From Firmicutes bacterium CAG:194 (GTDB lineage Bacteria > Bacillota > Clostridia > Lachnospirales > Lachnospiraceae), in NCBI GenBank assembly GCA_000432915.1, contig HF995235.1, positions 74,235-138,234 of the forward strand: a stretch of 64,000 nucleotides of DNA, written 5' to 3'. Within the stretch, counting starts at the first letter, position 1, and the number at the start of each line of letters is the position of its first letter. The translations under genes and the position numbers were made by a program. The notes under the pieces are model-generated. The model saw only the letters and a program-made list of their open reading frames with translations, was not told the origin of the DNA and made no database searches. Below, one piece after another: positions 33,898 to 41,128 of the stretch.

Positions 33898-35217
33898 TTA
33901 TCTTGCCTGCCTGTAAAATTTCCGGTACAAAAGCAGGCTGACTGTCGTTGTAATGATCTCCGTGCAGGGGAAGGTCAGCCAGAACCAGTCAAGCCCCAGA
34001 CGGGAAAAAGCATAGCCAAGCGGTACAAATAAGCACACCGTACGAAGCACCGTCAGAAAGGAACTCTGAAAAAACGAACCGACTGCCTGAAAGAAAACCG
34101 GGAATGTCAGTGAGCTGACAAGCGGCAGAAAGGCCAGCCCGATAATGTGAAATGCATGAATACCGATCCTGATCACTTCCTCATCTCTCGAAAAGACCCG
34201 CAGCATCGGCCCCGGGATCGTTTCAAAACAGAGCACACCTGTCACCAGCATAAAGCCCATGCCAAATAAAAGAGCTTCCATAACAGTTTTATGACACCTG
34301 TTCCAGTCTCCTGCGCCATAGTTATAGCTGATAACAGGCACAATACAGGTCTGCATCGCACCAAGTGGGATAAAGAAGATCGTCTGCCACTTGTAATACA
34401 GTCCCAACGTTGTCACTGCCTGATCGGAGAAGCCCTTTAAGATCATGTTCAGACCGAAAATGTAAAACGTATAAGCAGACTGCATCAGTATATTCGGAAA
34501 GCCCAGATAATAAATACGTTTGATATAATTTTTCCACGTAGAAACCGCAGGCACTTTCCGATAGCCCTTCGGCATGACAATGAGAGCTGCTGCGATCTGT
34601 CCTGCCACGGTCGCAACCGCCGCTCCCGCAATACCCATTTTGGGCACAAAACCAAGCCCGAAGATCAGCACCGGATCCAGCATGATATTGACAACCGCTC
34701 CGGCGATCTGTGCCACCATCGGCAGACGCATATCTCCCTCTGCCTGCAAAACCTTTGTCCAGCCGCTTTCCAGAAAGAGCCCTATGCTGCACACACAGAC
34801 GATCCGCCCATACACAATGACTTCCCGGATGACATCGGCTGATTTTGTAGAAATCCGTGCATAAGCGGGCATGAAAAAAAAGCAGAGCAGGGCAAACACG
34901 ATCCATGACAAAACGGCAAGCGGCATTGCAAGCCCCGCACTCTCCTGACTTTCTTTTTCTCTCTCCAAGCCGCTGAAATGTGCCATCAGCGTATTGATCC
35001 CGACACCTGTCCCTACTGCCAGTGCGATCATCAACAGCTGCAACGGATATACGATAGACAGCGCAGTCAGTCCGCTCTCCGAATTACGTCCTACAAAGAA
35101 ACTATCCACAATGTTATACAGTGCCTGGATCAGCTGTGCCAGCATAACGGGCGGTGCAAGCCGGAATAATATCTTTGCGATCGGATCCTTGCCAAAATCA
35201 ACCGTTTTTTCTTTCAT
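33898..35217 (-). CDS. MATE family efflux transporter
   Basis: A 439-residue protein with about 12 helices in two similar halves. The N-terminus (LFRLAPPVMLAQLIQALYNI then VDSFFVGR) and the mirrored segment ILMQSAYTFYIFGLNMILKG are typical of MATE exporters, which expel cationic drugs or metabolites with Na+ or H+. It starts six bases after another MATE gene, so the two are probably co-transcribed and may have arisen by duplication, though they differ greatly. The substrate is unknown. Confidence 0.93.
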   Translation of the reverse strand: MKEKTVDFGKDPIAKILFRLAPPVMLAQLIQALYNIVDSFFVGRNSESGLTALSIVYPLQLLMIALAVGTGVGINTLMAHFSGLEREKESQESAGLAMPLAVLSWIVFALLCFFFMPAYARISTKSADVIREVIVYGRIVCVCSIGLFLESGWTKVLQAEGDMRLPMVAQIAGAVVNIMLDPVLIFGLGFVPKMGIAGAAVATVAGQIAAALIVMPKGYRKVPAVSTWKNYIKRIYYLGFPNILMQSAYTFYIFGLNMILKGFSDQAVTTLGLYYKWQTIFFIPLGAMQTCIVPVISYNYGAGDWNRCHKTVMEALLFGMGFMLVTGVLCFETIPGPMLRVFSRDEEVIRIGIHAFHIIGLAFLPLVSSLTFPVFFQAVGSFFQSSFLTVLRTVCLFVPLGYAFSRLGLDWFWLTFPCTEIITTTVSLLLYRKFYRQAR

Positions 35218-35223
35218 CTTTCC

Positions 35224-36585
35224 CTAAGCCTCTCTTAGCGTTTCTCTTTCTTCAAGCATCTTTATCGACTTCTTCATACAAAGAATACAAGTTGGTACAA
35301 TATAGATACATGCTGACACCCATGCAGTCTGATCTGCAAAACAGATGGCGGTATAACCATAAGTACCTACGAATCCCAGGCTGACTACGGTTCTGGCGAT
35401 CATTTCCGTGACACCGGAGAATACCGCTCTGCCCGAATAACCCAGTCCCTGTGTGACCATTCTCGCCACATTTAAAATTCCAAGACTCCAATAGAAGTAT
35501 CCCATACAACGCAGATATTTGGCAGAAGCATCCAACACTTCCACTGCATCTTTCTTGATAAAGATCATAGAAAGCGGTCTTCCTAAAAAGACCAGAATCA
35601 CACCTGCAAACAATCCATACAAAACTGCGACACTGATTCCTTCCCAGAATCCTTTTTTAATCCGGTCAGCCTTTCCAGCTCCCAGATTCTGGCTGCAAAA
35701 TACAGAAGCTGCTGTACCGAATGCATCAAACGGGCACATGGTAAATTGTTTGATCCGCATACCTGCTGTAAAACCCGATACACAAATACTGCCCAGTCCA
35801 TTGTTGGCAGACTGCATCACCATACTGCCGATCGCCGTGATGGAAAACTGGAATCCTGTCGGCAGTCCCATTTTTAAAAGCTCCGCACTTGTATTCCTCT
35901 GCATGATCCGATTTTCCTTTTCCAGCCATAAAAGCGGCATTTTTTTCTTAATAAAAAGCAGACATAGTACCGCACTGACAGCCTGCGCCGTTACAGTTGC
36001 AATAGCTGCCCCCATACATCCCCAGTGTAAAACTATAATGCAGAACAAATCCAGAAAAATATTCAATCCTGCTGAAAAAGCCAGAAACAGAAAAGGTGTT
36101 CTGCTGTCTCCGACCGAACGCAGGATACTGGATAGATAATTATACATCAGCGTAAACGGGATACCCAGAAATATAACGATCAGGTATCTGTATGCATCCG
36201 CATAAATATCAGACGGTACTGACAAAATATGTAAAATACTATTACATAAAAGGGAGCAGGTAATTGTCAGAATGACTGCGATCAACGCTGTCAGAGCTGC
36301 ACCGTTAAATACGCAGTCCCGCATCTTTTTCTGATCCCCTGCGCCAAAATATTTCGCAATGGGAACGCCAAATCCCGCACAGCTTCCCATACAGAAACCA
36401 AGTACAAGGAACTGTACACTGCTGCTGGCTCCTACGCCGGCAAGTGCCTGCGCACCAAGTGTCTGCCCAACAATTGCTGCATCTATAATATTGTATGTCT
36501 GCTGCAAGAGATTCCCTGCCAGAAGCGGCATTGCAAAGCGCAGCATTAATTTCAGGGGGCTTCCCTCTACCATGGATGTTGACAT
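35224..36585 (-). CDS. MATE family efflux transporter
   Basis: A 453-residue protein with about 12 helices. MATE signatures include PLLAGNLLQQTYNIIDAAIV with VGQTLGAQALAGVGAS at the N-terminus and LPTGFQFSITAIGSMVMQSA in the second half. GAAGGTAGCTT precedes the ATG. It is the first of two tandem MATE genes and is of the DinF/NorM-like subgroup common in gut Firmicutes. No regulator gene is adjacent. Confidence 0.93.
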   Translation of the reverse strand: MSTSMVEGSPLKLMLRFAMPLLAGNLLQQTYNIIDAAIVGQTLGAQALAGVGASSSVQFLVLGFCMGSCAGFGVPIAKYFGAGDQKKMRDCVFNGAALTALIAVILTITCSLLCNSILHILSVPSDIYADAYRYLIVIFLGIPFTLMYNYLSSILRSVGDSRTPFLFLAFSAGLNIFLDLFCIIVLHWGCMGAAIATVTAQAVSAVLCLLFIKKKMPLLWLEKENRIMQRNTSAELLKMGLPTGFQFSITAIGSMVMQSANNGLGSICVSGFTAGMRIKQFTMCPFDAFGTAASVFCSQNLGAGKADRIKKGFWEGISVAVLYGLFAGVILVFLGRPLSMIFIKKDAVEVLDASAKYLRCMGYFYWSLGILNVARMVTQGLGYSGRAVFSGVTEMIARTVVSLGFVGTYGYTAICFADQTAWVSACIYIVPTCILCMKKSIKMLEERETLREA

Positions 36586-36649
36586 AAGCTACCTTCTTTC
36601 CTCCTAGTATTATATCCATCCCGTTTTATTAGTCAAGATACCACCAGAT

Positions 36650-36742
36650 GATGCATGACATTATGGTGGAACCTCGCTCCTGCAAAATCTGCTTCGCAGA
36701 TGAGCGAGGCTACATCATGCATCTTTGATGCATGACATTATA
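36650..36742. repeat. Intergenic repeat element (copy C) flanked by 16-bp direct repeats
   Basis: TGATGCATGACATTAT occurs at 36650-36665 and 36727-36742. Between them CCTCGCTC and GAGCGAGG form a hairpin around an inner ATCTGC/GCAGAT hairpin. Bases 36709-36738 are identical to 23671-23700 of the element at 23.5 kb. It is non-coding and lies between the MATE genes and the cytidylate-kinase-like gene. Confidence 0.8.
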
Positions 36743-36769
36743 AAAAAGGAAGCCACTGGGGCTTCCTTC
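36743..36769 (-). terminator. Intrinsic terminator after the cytidylate-kinase-like gene
   Basis: AAGGAAGCC (36747-36755) and GGCTTCCTT (36761-36769) form a 9-bp stem, followed by TTTTTTAT in the minus sense. It lies 21 bases after the stop at 36790. Confidence 0.9.
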
Positions 36770-36789
36770 CGTTTCATATTTTATATGTT

Positions 36790-37386
36790 CTACAGATCCA
36801 GCTTTTTTCGAATGATCGTCTCAAGCAGCTCAGCCGTTCCGCTTGTCCCAAGCAGTCCGCTGTTTATCATGATATCCTGATGATTTTCATCATTTGGCAG
36901 ATATCCTGCATATCTGCTATGGTAAGATTCCCGTGCCTGATCCACTTCCTTGATCATCTTCCTTGCCTCCCGGGGATCCATACGCAGTACATCTACACAG
37001 TTTTTCAAACGCTGCTCCTCACTTGCATAAATATAGATCCGGATACAATTTTTATGCTCTTTCAGGACGGCATCTGCACATCTGCCCACAATAATACAAT
37101 CCTCTCTGTCGGCAATATCCTGAATAATATTCTTCTGAATATCGAAAATGTGATCCTGTACCATTCTTGTCTCGGATAAAATAGGGAATTTCATCTTCCA
37201 AAAGCTGTTAGAAGCACTTTCTTCATTATCACTGATTTCAGCAATACTAAGATTGGTCTTTTTCGCAACACCCTCTACAATATCTCTGTCATAATAATGA
37301 ATTCCAAGTCTTTCTGATAGTTCCTTTGCAATCGGTCTTCCCAGACTGCCAAACTGCCTTGTTATCGTTATTGCATAGTGACTCAT
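36790..37386 (-). CDS. Cytidylate kinase-like protein
   Basis: A 198-residue P-loop protein of the Cytidylate_kin2 family. The nucleotide-binding segment reads ITRQFGSLGRPIAKELSERL, followed by GIHYYDRDIVEGVA. Later motifs are CIIVGRCADAVL and RIYIYASEEQRLKN with REARKMIKEVDQARESYHSR (lid region). Family members are of uncertain substrate and differ from the housekeeping Cmk. The start at 37386 follows AAAGGTGG; 21 codons upstream in frame lack a ribosome site. It is a single gene with its own terminator. Confidence 0.85.
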   Translation of the reverse strand: MSHYAITITRQFGSLGRPIAKELSERLGIHYYDRDIVEGVAKKTNLSIAEISDNEESASNSFWKMKFPILSETRMVQDHIFDIQKNIIQDIADREDCIIVGRCADAVLKEHKNCIRIYIYASEEQRLKNCVDVLRMDPREARKMIKEVDQARESYHSRYAGYLPNDENHQDIMINSGLLGTSGTAELLETIIRKKLDL

Positions 37387-37513
37387 ACTGATACAACCAC
37401 CTTTCTGCATTGCATTCAATGCGCTTTTTTTCATTTTAGCATGCTGCAAAACGGTGTCAATTGTACAGGATACAAAGGAATCTGACTTTTTTTATACCAT
37501 TTTCCATAGGCAT

Positions 37514-38974
37514 CTACGCCCTTTGTTGTTCCTTCCTGATATACCAGTAGGTCAAAAGCAGAGAAATCCCCAGCATCAGTATCATACAGAACATGGTCTT
37601 AGTGCCTCCCGCAAAAAAGCCGAATTTGGAACAGGTATAGACAACCGCATTGGCACTGATATGGAACAGGATCGGTGCGCTGATCCTTCCGTAGCTTTCA
37701 TACACAAGTGCCATGGCAAGTCCCATCAGGGATGCGTATAGGATCTGTACCGGATTTCCGTGATAACAGCCGAATACAAGTCCGCTCAGCAGCATGGCAA
37801 GGATACGCGGGAAGTACTTTTTGATCCGGTTATAGATCACACCGCGGAATAAAAGCTCCTCCGTGCAGGGCATCACAAGTCCATATACAAGAAGTCCCAG
37901 TGGAAGGGAAATGCCATATTGTGCACCTGCAACTTTCTGATAAGAAGCAGAATTTTGTGCCAGCTGCAGCAGAGAAATAAACAAATTCAAAAACAGTGCC
38001 AGACTGATCCCATAGCACGCGATCAGCCCCCATTCCCGGATAAGGCGTTTCTTTTTCCTTCTTGTCACAACCTCTGCACAGTCCGGTATGCGGCTCTTCT
38101 GATAGCATCTGACCACATACGGCCATGTCGCCAAAGCTGCTGCCACGTTCAGCCATGCACTGCATACCGCTGATACTTCCCCGGACTTTGCCAGCACATA
38201 ATATAGAATATTATAAACAGCAAGCTGGATCAGCCAGTAAGCGGCAAGTGGCGCAAGGATCTCCAGTGTCTTTTTCAGAGAGCTCATATCCGCATACTTC
38301 TGATATGGCTTTTTCCCGGTGATCAGGCTGGCAACTGCCTGTGGATCTTCTGCCAGATAAGTTGCTCCCGCCTTTGTCAGTTCGCCGTCATTTGCGTAGC
38401 CGTAGGTAACGCCTACACTATCTACGCCGAAATGCCGGGCACCTTCAATATCAAATTTACGATCACCGATCATCAGTACCTTCTTTTCGCTGTAGGCTCT
38501 TCCCACCCTCTTTTTGAGCTGGGCAAAGGTTTCTTCCATGACTTCGATCTTTGTCGTTCTCGTTCCGTCCTTCAGGCTTCCGACAATAATGCTGAAATAC
38601 TGCTCGATCTCAAACATCTGTAATACCCGGTGAACAGATACCTCCGGCTTACTGGATGCGATTGCCAGAAGACAACCATTATCCTTAAGCTCCTGCAGCA
38701 TTTCCTTCACGCCCGGATAAATCTTGTTTTCCGTGATCCCGACTGTTTCAAATCGTTCCCGGAAGGTGCGTACCGCCTTTTCGGTGTCTGCCTCATTCAT
38801 TCCATAAAATTCCCGGAAGCTGTCTGAAAGCGGCGGTCCGATAAACGGCTCCAGCTTGTCCAGATTTTTTTCTTCTATTCCGAAAGACCGGAGGGCATAC
38901 TGGGCTGACTTGGTGATGCCTTCTTTAGAATCGGTTAATGTGCCATCCAGATCAAATAAAATATATTGATACAT
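37514..38974 (-). CDS. HAD hydrolase (phosphoglycolate phosphatase-like) fused to CPBP membrane protease
   Basis: A 486-residue two-domain protein. Residues 1 to about 215 are a HAD phosphatase with the nucleophile motif FDLDGTLTDSKEG, cap domain, motif II AIASSKPE and motif IV VLMIGDRKFDIEGA. Residues about 235-486 are a polytopic CPBP domain with PCTEELLFRGVIYNRI, FGCYHGNPVQILYA and LFHISANAVVY, so both halves look active. The frame is continuous across the junction. I start at 38974, six bases after GAGAGG; an ATG directly before it is also possible. Fusion of a soluble phosphatase to a membrane protease is unusual, and the substrate of either half is unknown. Confidence 0.85.
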   Translation of the reverse strand: MYQYILFDLDGTLTDSKEGITKSAQYALRSFGIEEKNLDKLEPFIGPPLSDSFREFYGMNEADTEKAVRTFRERFETVGITENKIYPGVKEMLQELKDNGCLLAIASSKPEVSVHRVLQMFEIEQYFSIIVGSLKDGTRTTKIEVMEETFAQLKKRVGRAYSEKKVLMIGDRKFDIEGARHFGVDSVGVTYGYANDGELTKAGATYLAEDPQAVASLITGKKPYQKYADMSSLKKTLEILAPLAAYWLIQLAVYNILYYVLAKSGEVSAVCSAWLNVAAALATWPYVVRCYQKSRIPDCAEVVTRRKKKRLIREWGLIACYGISLALFLNLFISLLQLAQNSASYQKVAGAQYGISLPLGLLVYGLVMPCTEELLFRGVIYNRIKKYFPRILAMLLSGLVFGCYHGNPVQILYASLMGLAMALVYESYGRISAPILFHISANAVVYTCSKFGFFAGGTKTMFCMILMLGISLLLTYWYIRKEQQRA

Positions 38975-38995
38975 CATTTTCCTCTCTTGTTTCAC

Positions 38996-39120
38996 AGGTT
39001 TGTTGCTCTCGAATCCGTGCTGTCGCACTCCTCATCCTGCTTCCGCAGGATATTCGTTCGCTAGTCGCGCAGGAAAAACAAATGTCTGCTTCGCAGCCGC
39101 TTGTTTTTCCTTTGCGCTTT
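38996..39120. repeat. Intergenic repeat element (copy B)
   Basis: It shares with the left half of the 23.5-kb element the order of GTGCTGTCGCACTCC, an ATCCTGC...GCAGGAT hairpin, ATATTCGTTCGCTA and GAAAAACAAATG. The right end is an inverted repeat, GCGCAGGAAAAACAA with TTGTTTTTCCTTTGCGC. The hairpin loops and some stem bases differ between copies while the pairing is kept. It is non-coding and ends just before the thiT promoter. Confidence 0.75.
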
Positions 39121-39143
39121 ACATTATACGCGTAAACTTCCTC

Positions 39144-39172
39144 TTGACGCAACCGGAAAATGTCGTTATAGT
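39144..39172 (+). promoter_or_regulatory. Promoter of the TPP riboswitch-thiT transcript
   Basis: TTGACG (39144-39149), a 17-base spacer and TATAGT (39167-39172). Transcription would start about 20 bases before the riboswitch. Confidence 0.8.
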
Positions 39173-39193
39173 TGTTGTGTAAAAATTAAACAA

Positions 39194-39276
39194 GCGCTAG
39201 GGGAGCAACTGCTGAGATTGACCTATGGTCTAACCCTCAATACCTGATCCGGATAATGCCGGCGAAGGGAAGCCGA
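39194..39276 (+). promoter_or_regulatory. TPP (THI-box) riboswitch
   Basis: The conserved THI-box segments are present: GGGGAGC near 39200, CTGAGA at 39211-39216, and ACCTGATCCGGATAATGCCGG with CGAAGGGAAG at the 3' end. The aptamer binds thiamine pyrophosphate. It is followed by a terminator hairpin, so it should shut off thiT transcription when TPP is abundant. Confidence 0.96.
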
Positions 39277-39280
39277 AAAT

Positions 39281-39306
39281 ACACAGCCATGGCTGTGTCC
39301 TTTTTC
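39281..39306 (+). terminator. Riboswitch-controlled terminator
   Basis: ACACAGCCATGGCTGTGT (39281-39298) is a perfect palindrome that can form a tight hairpin, followed by CCTTTTTC. It lies directly after the TPP aptamer and before the thiT ribosome site AAAGGAGG. Confidence 0.85.
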
Positions 39307-39347
39307 TGTTTCATTCTCCCCTCCTGCACACAAAGGAGGATTTTTTT

Positions 39348-40022
39348 ATGTCTACATTTATCACCCGTGAGGACGGTTACTTCGCCCTTACCAAACCGGG
39401 CTATATCGCCCTTGTCATCCTGATGCTCATCATCATGTTCCTGACTGCTTTTATCGTGGATAAAAAGCAGAATGCCAAGAAGTTTCAGGCAAAGCAGCTT
39501 GCATTTGCAGGTATCGCCCTGGCACTGGCTTTCATCACCTCTTATATCAAATATGAGCTTCCGATGGGCGGTTCCCTTACTTTATTCAGTATGTTTTTCA
39601 TCTGCTATATCGGTTATCTGTATGGCATCAAGGTTGGTCTGATCACAGCCTTTGCTTACAGTATCCTGCAGTTTATCCAGTCAGGCGGCAGCTACTTCCT
39701 GTCTCCTTTCCAGACCTGCTGTGATTATTTCTTTGCGTTCACCGCACTTGGTCTTGCAGGTCTCTGGTACGGCAAAAAACACGGCCTGACGATCGGTTAT
39801 ATCGTCGGTGTGCTTGTCCGCGGTCTGTTCCATACGATCGGCGGTTATATTTACTGGATGGATTATATGCCGGAATCTTTCCCAAAATCATTGTCAGCGA
39901 TCTACCCTATCGTTTATAATTATTCTTATGTACTGGCAGAAATGATCATCACACTGATCGTCATTAACCTGCCGCCTGTAAAAAAAGCCATCGATAAGGT
40001 AAGTGATATGGCACATTCCTGA
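39348..40022 (+). CDS. thiT: Energy-coupled thiamine transporter S component
   Basis: A 224-residue membrane protein, the thiamine-binding S unit of an ECF transporter. It has about six helices and the family segment AFITSYIKYELPMGGSLTLF; an aromatic-rich C-terminal region with GGYIYWMDYMPESF likely forms the thiamine pocket. It needs the shared EcfA-A'-T energising module, which is not in this window. The upstream TPP riboswitch supports the assignment directly. The start has AAAGGAGG seven bases before it. The N-terminal 45 residues are longer than in short ThiT homologues and include an extra hydrophobic helix. Confidence 0.94.
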   Translation: MSTFITREDGYFALTKPGYIALVILMLIIMFLTAFIVDKKQNAKKFQAKQLAFAGIALALAFITSYIKYELPMGGSLTLFSMFFICYIGYLYGIKVGLITAFAYSILQFIQSGGSYFLSPFQTCCDYFFAFTALGLAGLWYGKKHGLTIGYIVGVLVRGLFHTIGGYIYWMDYMPESFPKSLSAIYPIVYNYSYVLAEMIITLIVINLPPVKKAIDKVSDMAHS

Positions 40023-40088
40023 TGCCGGTTCTTCCTTATCCATTTGGTATGAAGCGCTGTATCCCGTCGATACAGCAGGAAAGGAAGA

Positions 40089-41060
40089 ATGCCTATGATC
40101 ACAATCAGTCTTTGCATGATCGTCAAAAACGAAGAAGAAGTACTTGACCGCTGTCTTTCCTCCATCGCAGATCTGATGGACGAGATCATTATTGTCGATA
40201 CCGGTTCCACAGACCGCACGAAGGAGATTGCGCGGCGTTACACATCAAAGATCTACGATTTCACATGGACAGGCAATTTTGCCGATGCCCGGAACTATTC
40301 CTTTTCCAAGGCATCTGCCCAGTATATTTACTGTGCAGATGCGGATGAGGTGCTGGATGCGGAAAATCACGCCAAATTCCGGCTTCTGAAAAAAGGACTT
40401 CTGCCGGAGATCGACATCGTGCAGATGTACTATTGTAATCAGCTTTCCTATAATACAATCTATAATTACGATAAAGAATACCGCCCCAAGCTGTATAAGC
40501 GGCTGCATACCTTCACCTGGGTCAATCCGATCCACGAGACAGTACAGATTCAGCCCGTCATCTATGACAGTGACATAGAGATCGGACATTTTCCGACCTC
40601 TTCCCATGCTTCCCGCGATATTCAGGCATTTGAAAAAATGTATACGGATGGGCTGAGAATCCCTGCTTCGCTCCATACGCTTTATGCCAGGGAGCTTCTG
40701 ATCGCCGGTCAGTACAGCGAACTGATGCACGCCATTCCGGTTTTTACCGATACGCTGCAGGACAATACGCGCAGTCTGGATGAATGGATGGAAGCCTGCT
40801 GCGTTCTGACAAGAGCTTACCGGGAGAAAAACGATATTCCGTCATTTTTCAAATATGCCATGAAGGCAGTAACCTTTGAAGGAGACGGCTGTGCAGAGGT
40901 CTGCTATGAGATCGGCTGCTATTATCTGTCAGTCTCCGATCCGCAGGAAGCATCGATCTGGCTTTCCGCCGCTCTGTCCGCTCCCTGTATTCTACAACTT
41001 GAGGTACACAAAAGGGCGGAATCCGCTCTGCAAAAATGTCAGGGAAAACTTTCTGAATAA
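40089..41060 (+). CDS. Family 2 glycosyltransferase with C-terminal helical (TPR-like) region
   Basis: A 323-residue protein. The N-terminal GT2 domain shows SLCMIVKNEEEVLDRCL, IIIVDTGSTDRTKEIA and the metal/sugar-binding DADEVLDAE. After about residue 200 the sequence is helical with TPR-like spacing. The layout matches SunS-like and other GT2-TPR enzymes that glycosylate peptides or cell-surface molecules; the acceptor is unknown. GGAAAGGAAGA precedes the ATG, and an ATG two codons later is also possible. It lies 66 bases after thiT with no obvious terminator between, so it may be read from the riboswitch-controlled transcript. Confidence 0.85.
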   Translation: MPMITISLCMIVKNEEEVLDRCLSSIADLMDEIIIVDTGSTDRTKEIARRYTSKIYDFTWTGNFADARNYSFSKASAQYIYCADADEVLDAENHAKFRLLKKGLLPEIDIVQMYYCNQLSYNTIYNYDKEYRPKLYKRLHTFTWVNPIHETVQIQPVIYDSDIEIGHFPTSSHASRDIQAFEKMYTDGLRIPASLHTLYARELLIAGQYSELMHAIPVFTDTLQDNTRSLDEWMEACCVLTRAYREKNDIPSFFKYAMKAVTFEGDGCAEVCYEIGCYYLSVSDPQEASIWLSAALSAPCILQLEVHKRAESALQKCQGKLSE

Positions 41061-41076
41061 AATGTGTCATCGCACA

Positions 41077-41128
41077 AAAATCCCCCCTTTCGTCAGACTT
41101 ATTTTGTCCGGCAAAAGGGGGTTTCTTT
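41077..41128. terminator. Bidirectional terminator between the glycosyltransferase and addA
   Basis: CCCCCTTT (41083-41090) pairs with AAAGGGGG (41114-41121). The stem has A-rich sequence on its left and T-rich sequence on its right, so it can serve both the plus-strand glycosyltransferase and the minus-strand addA, whose stop lies at its right edge. Confidence 0.75.
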
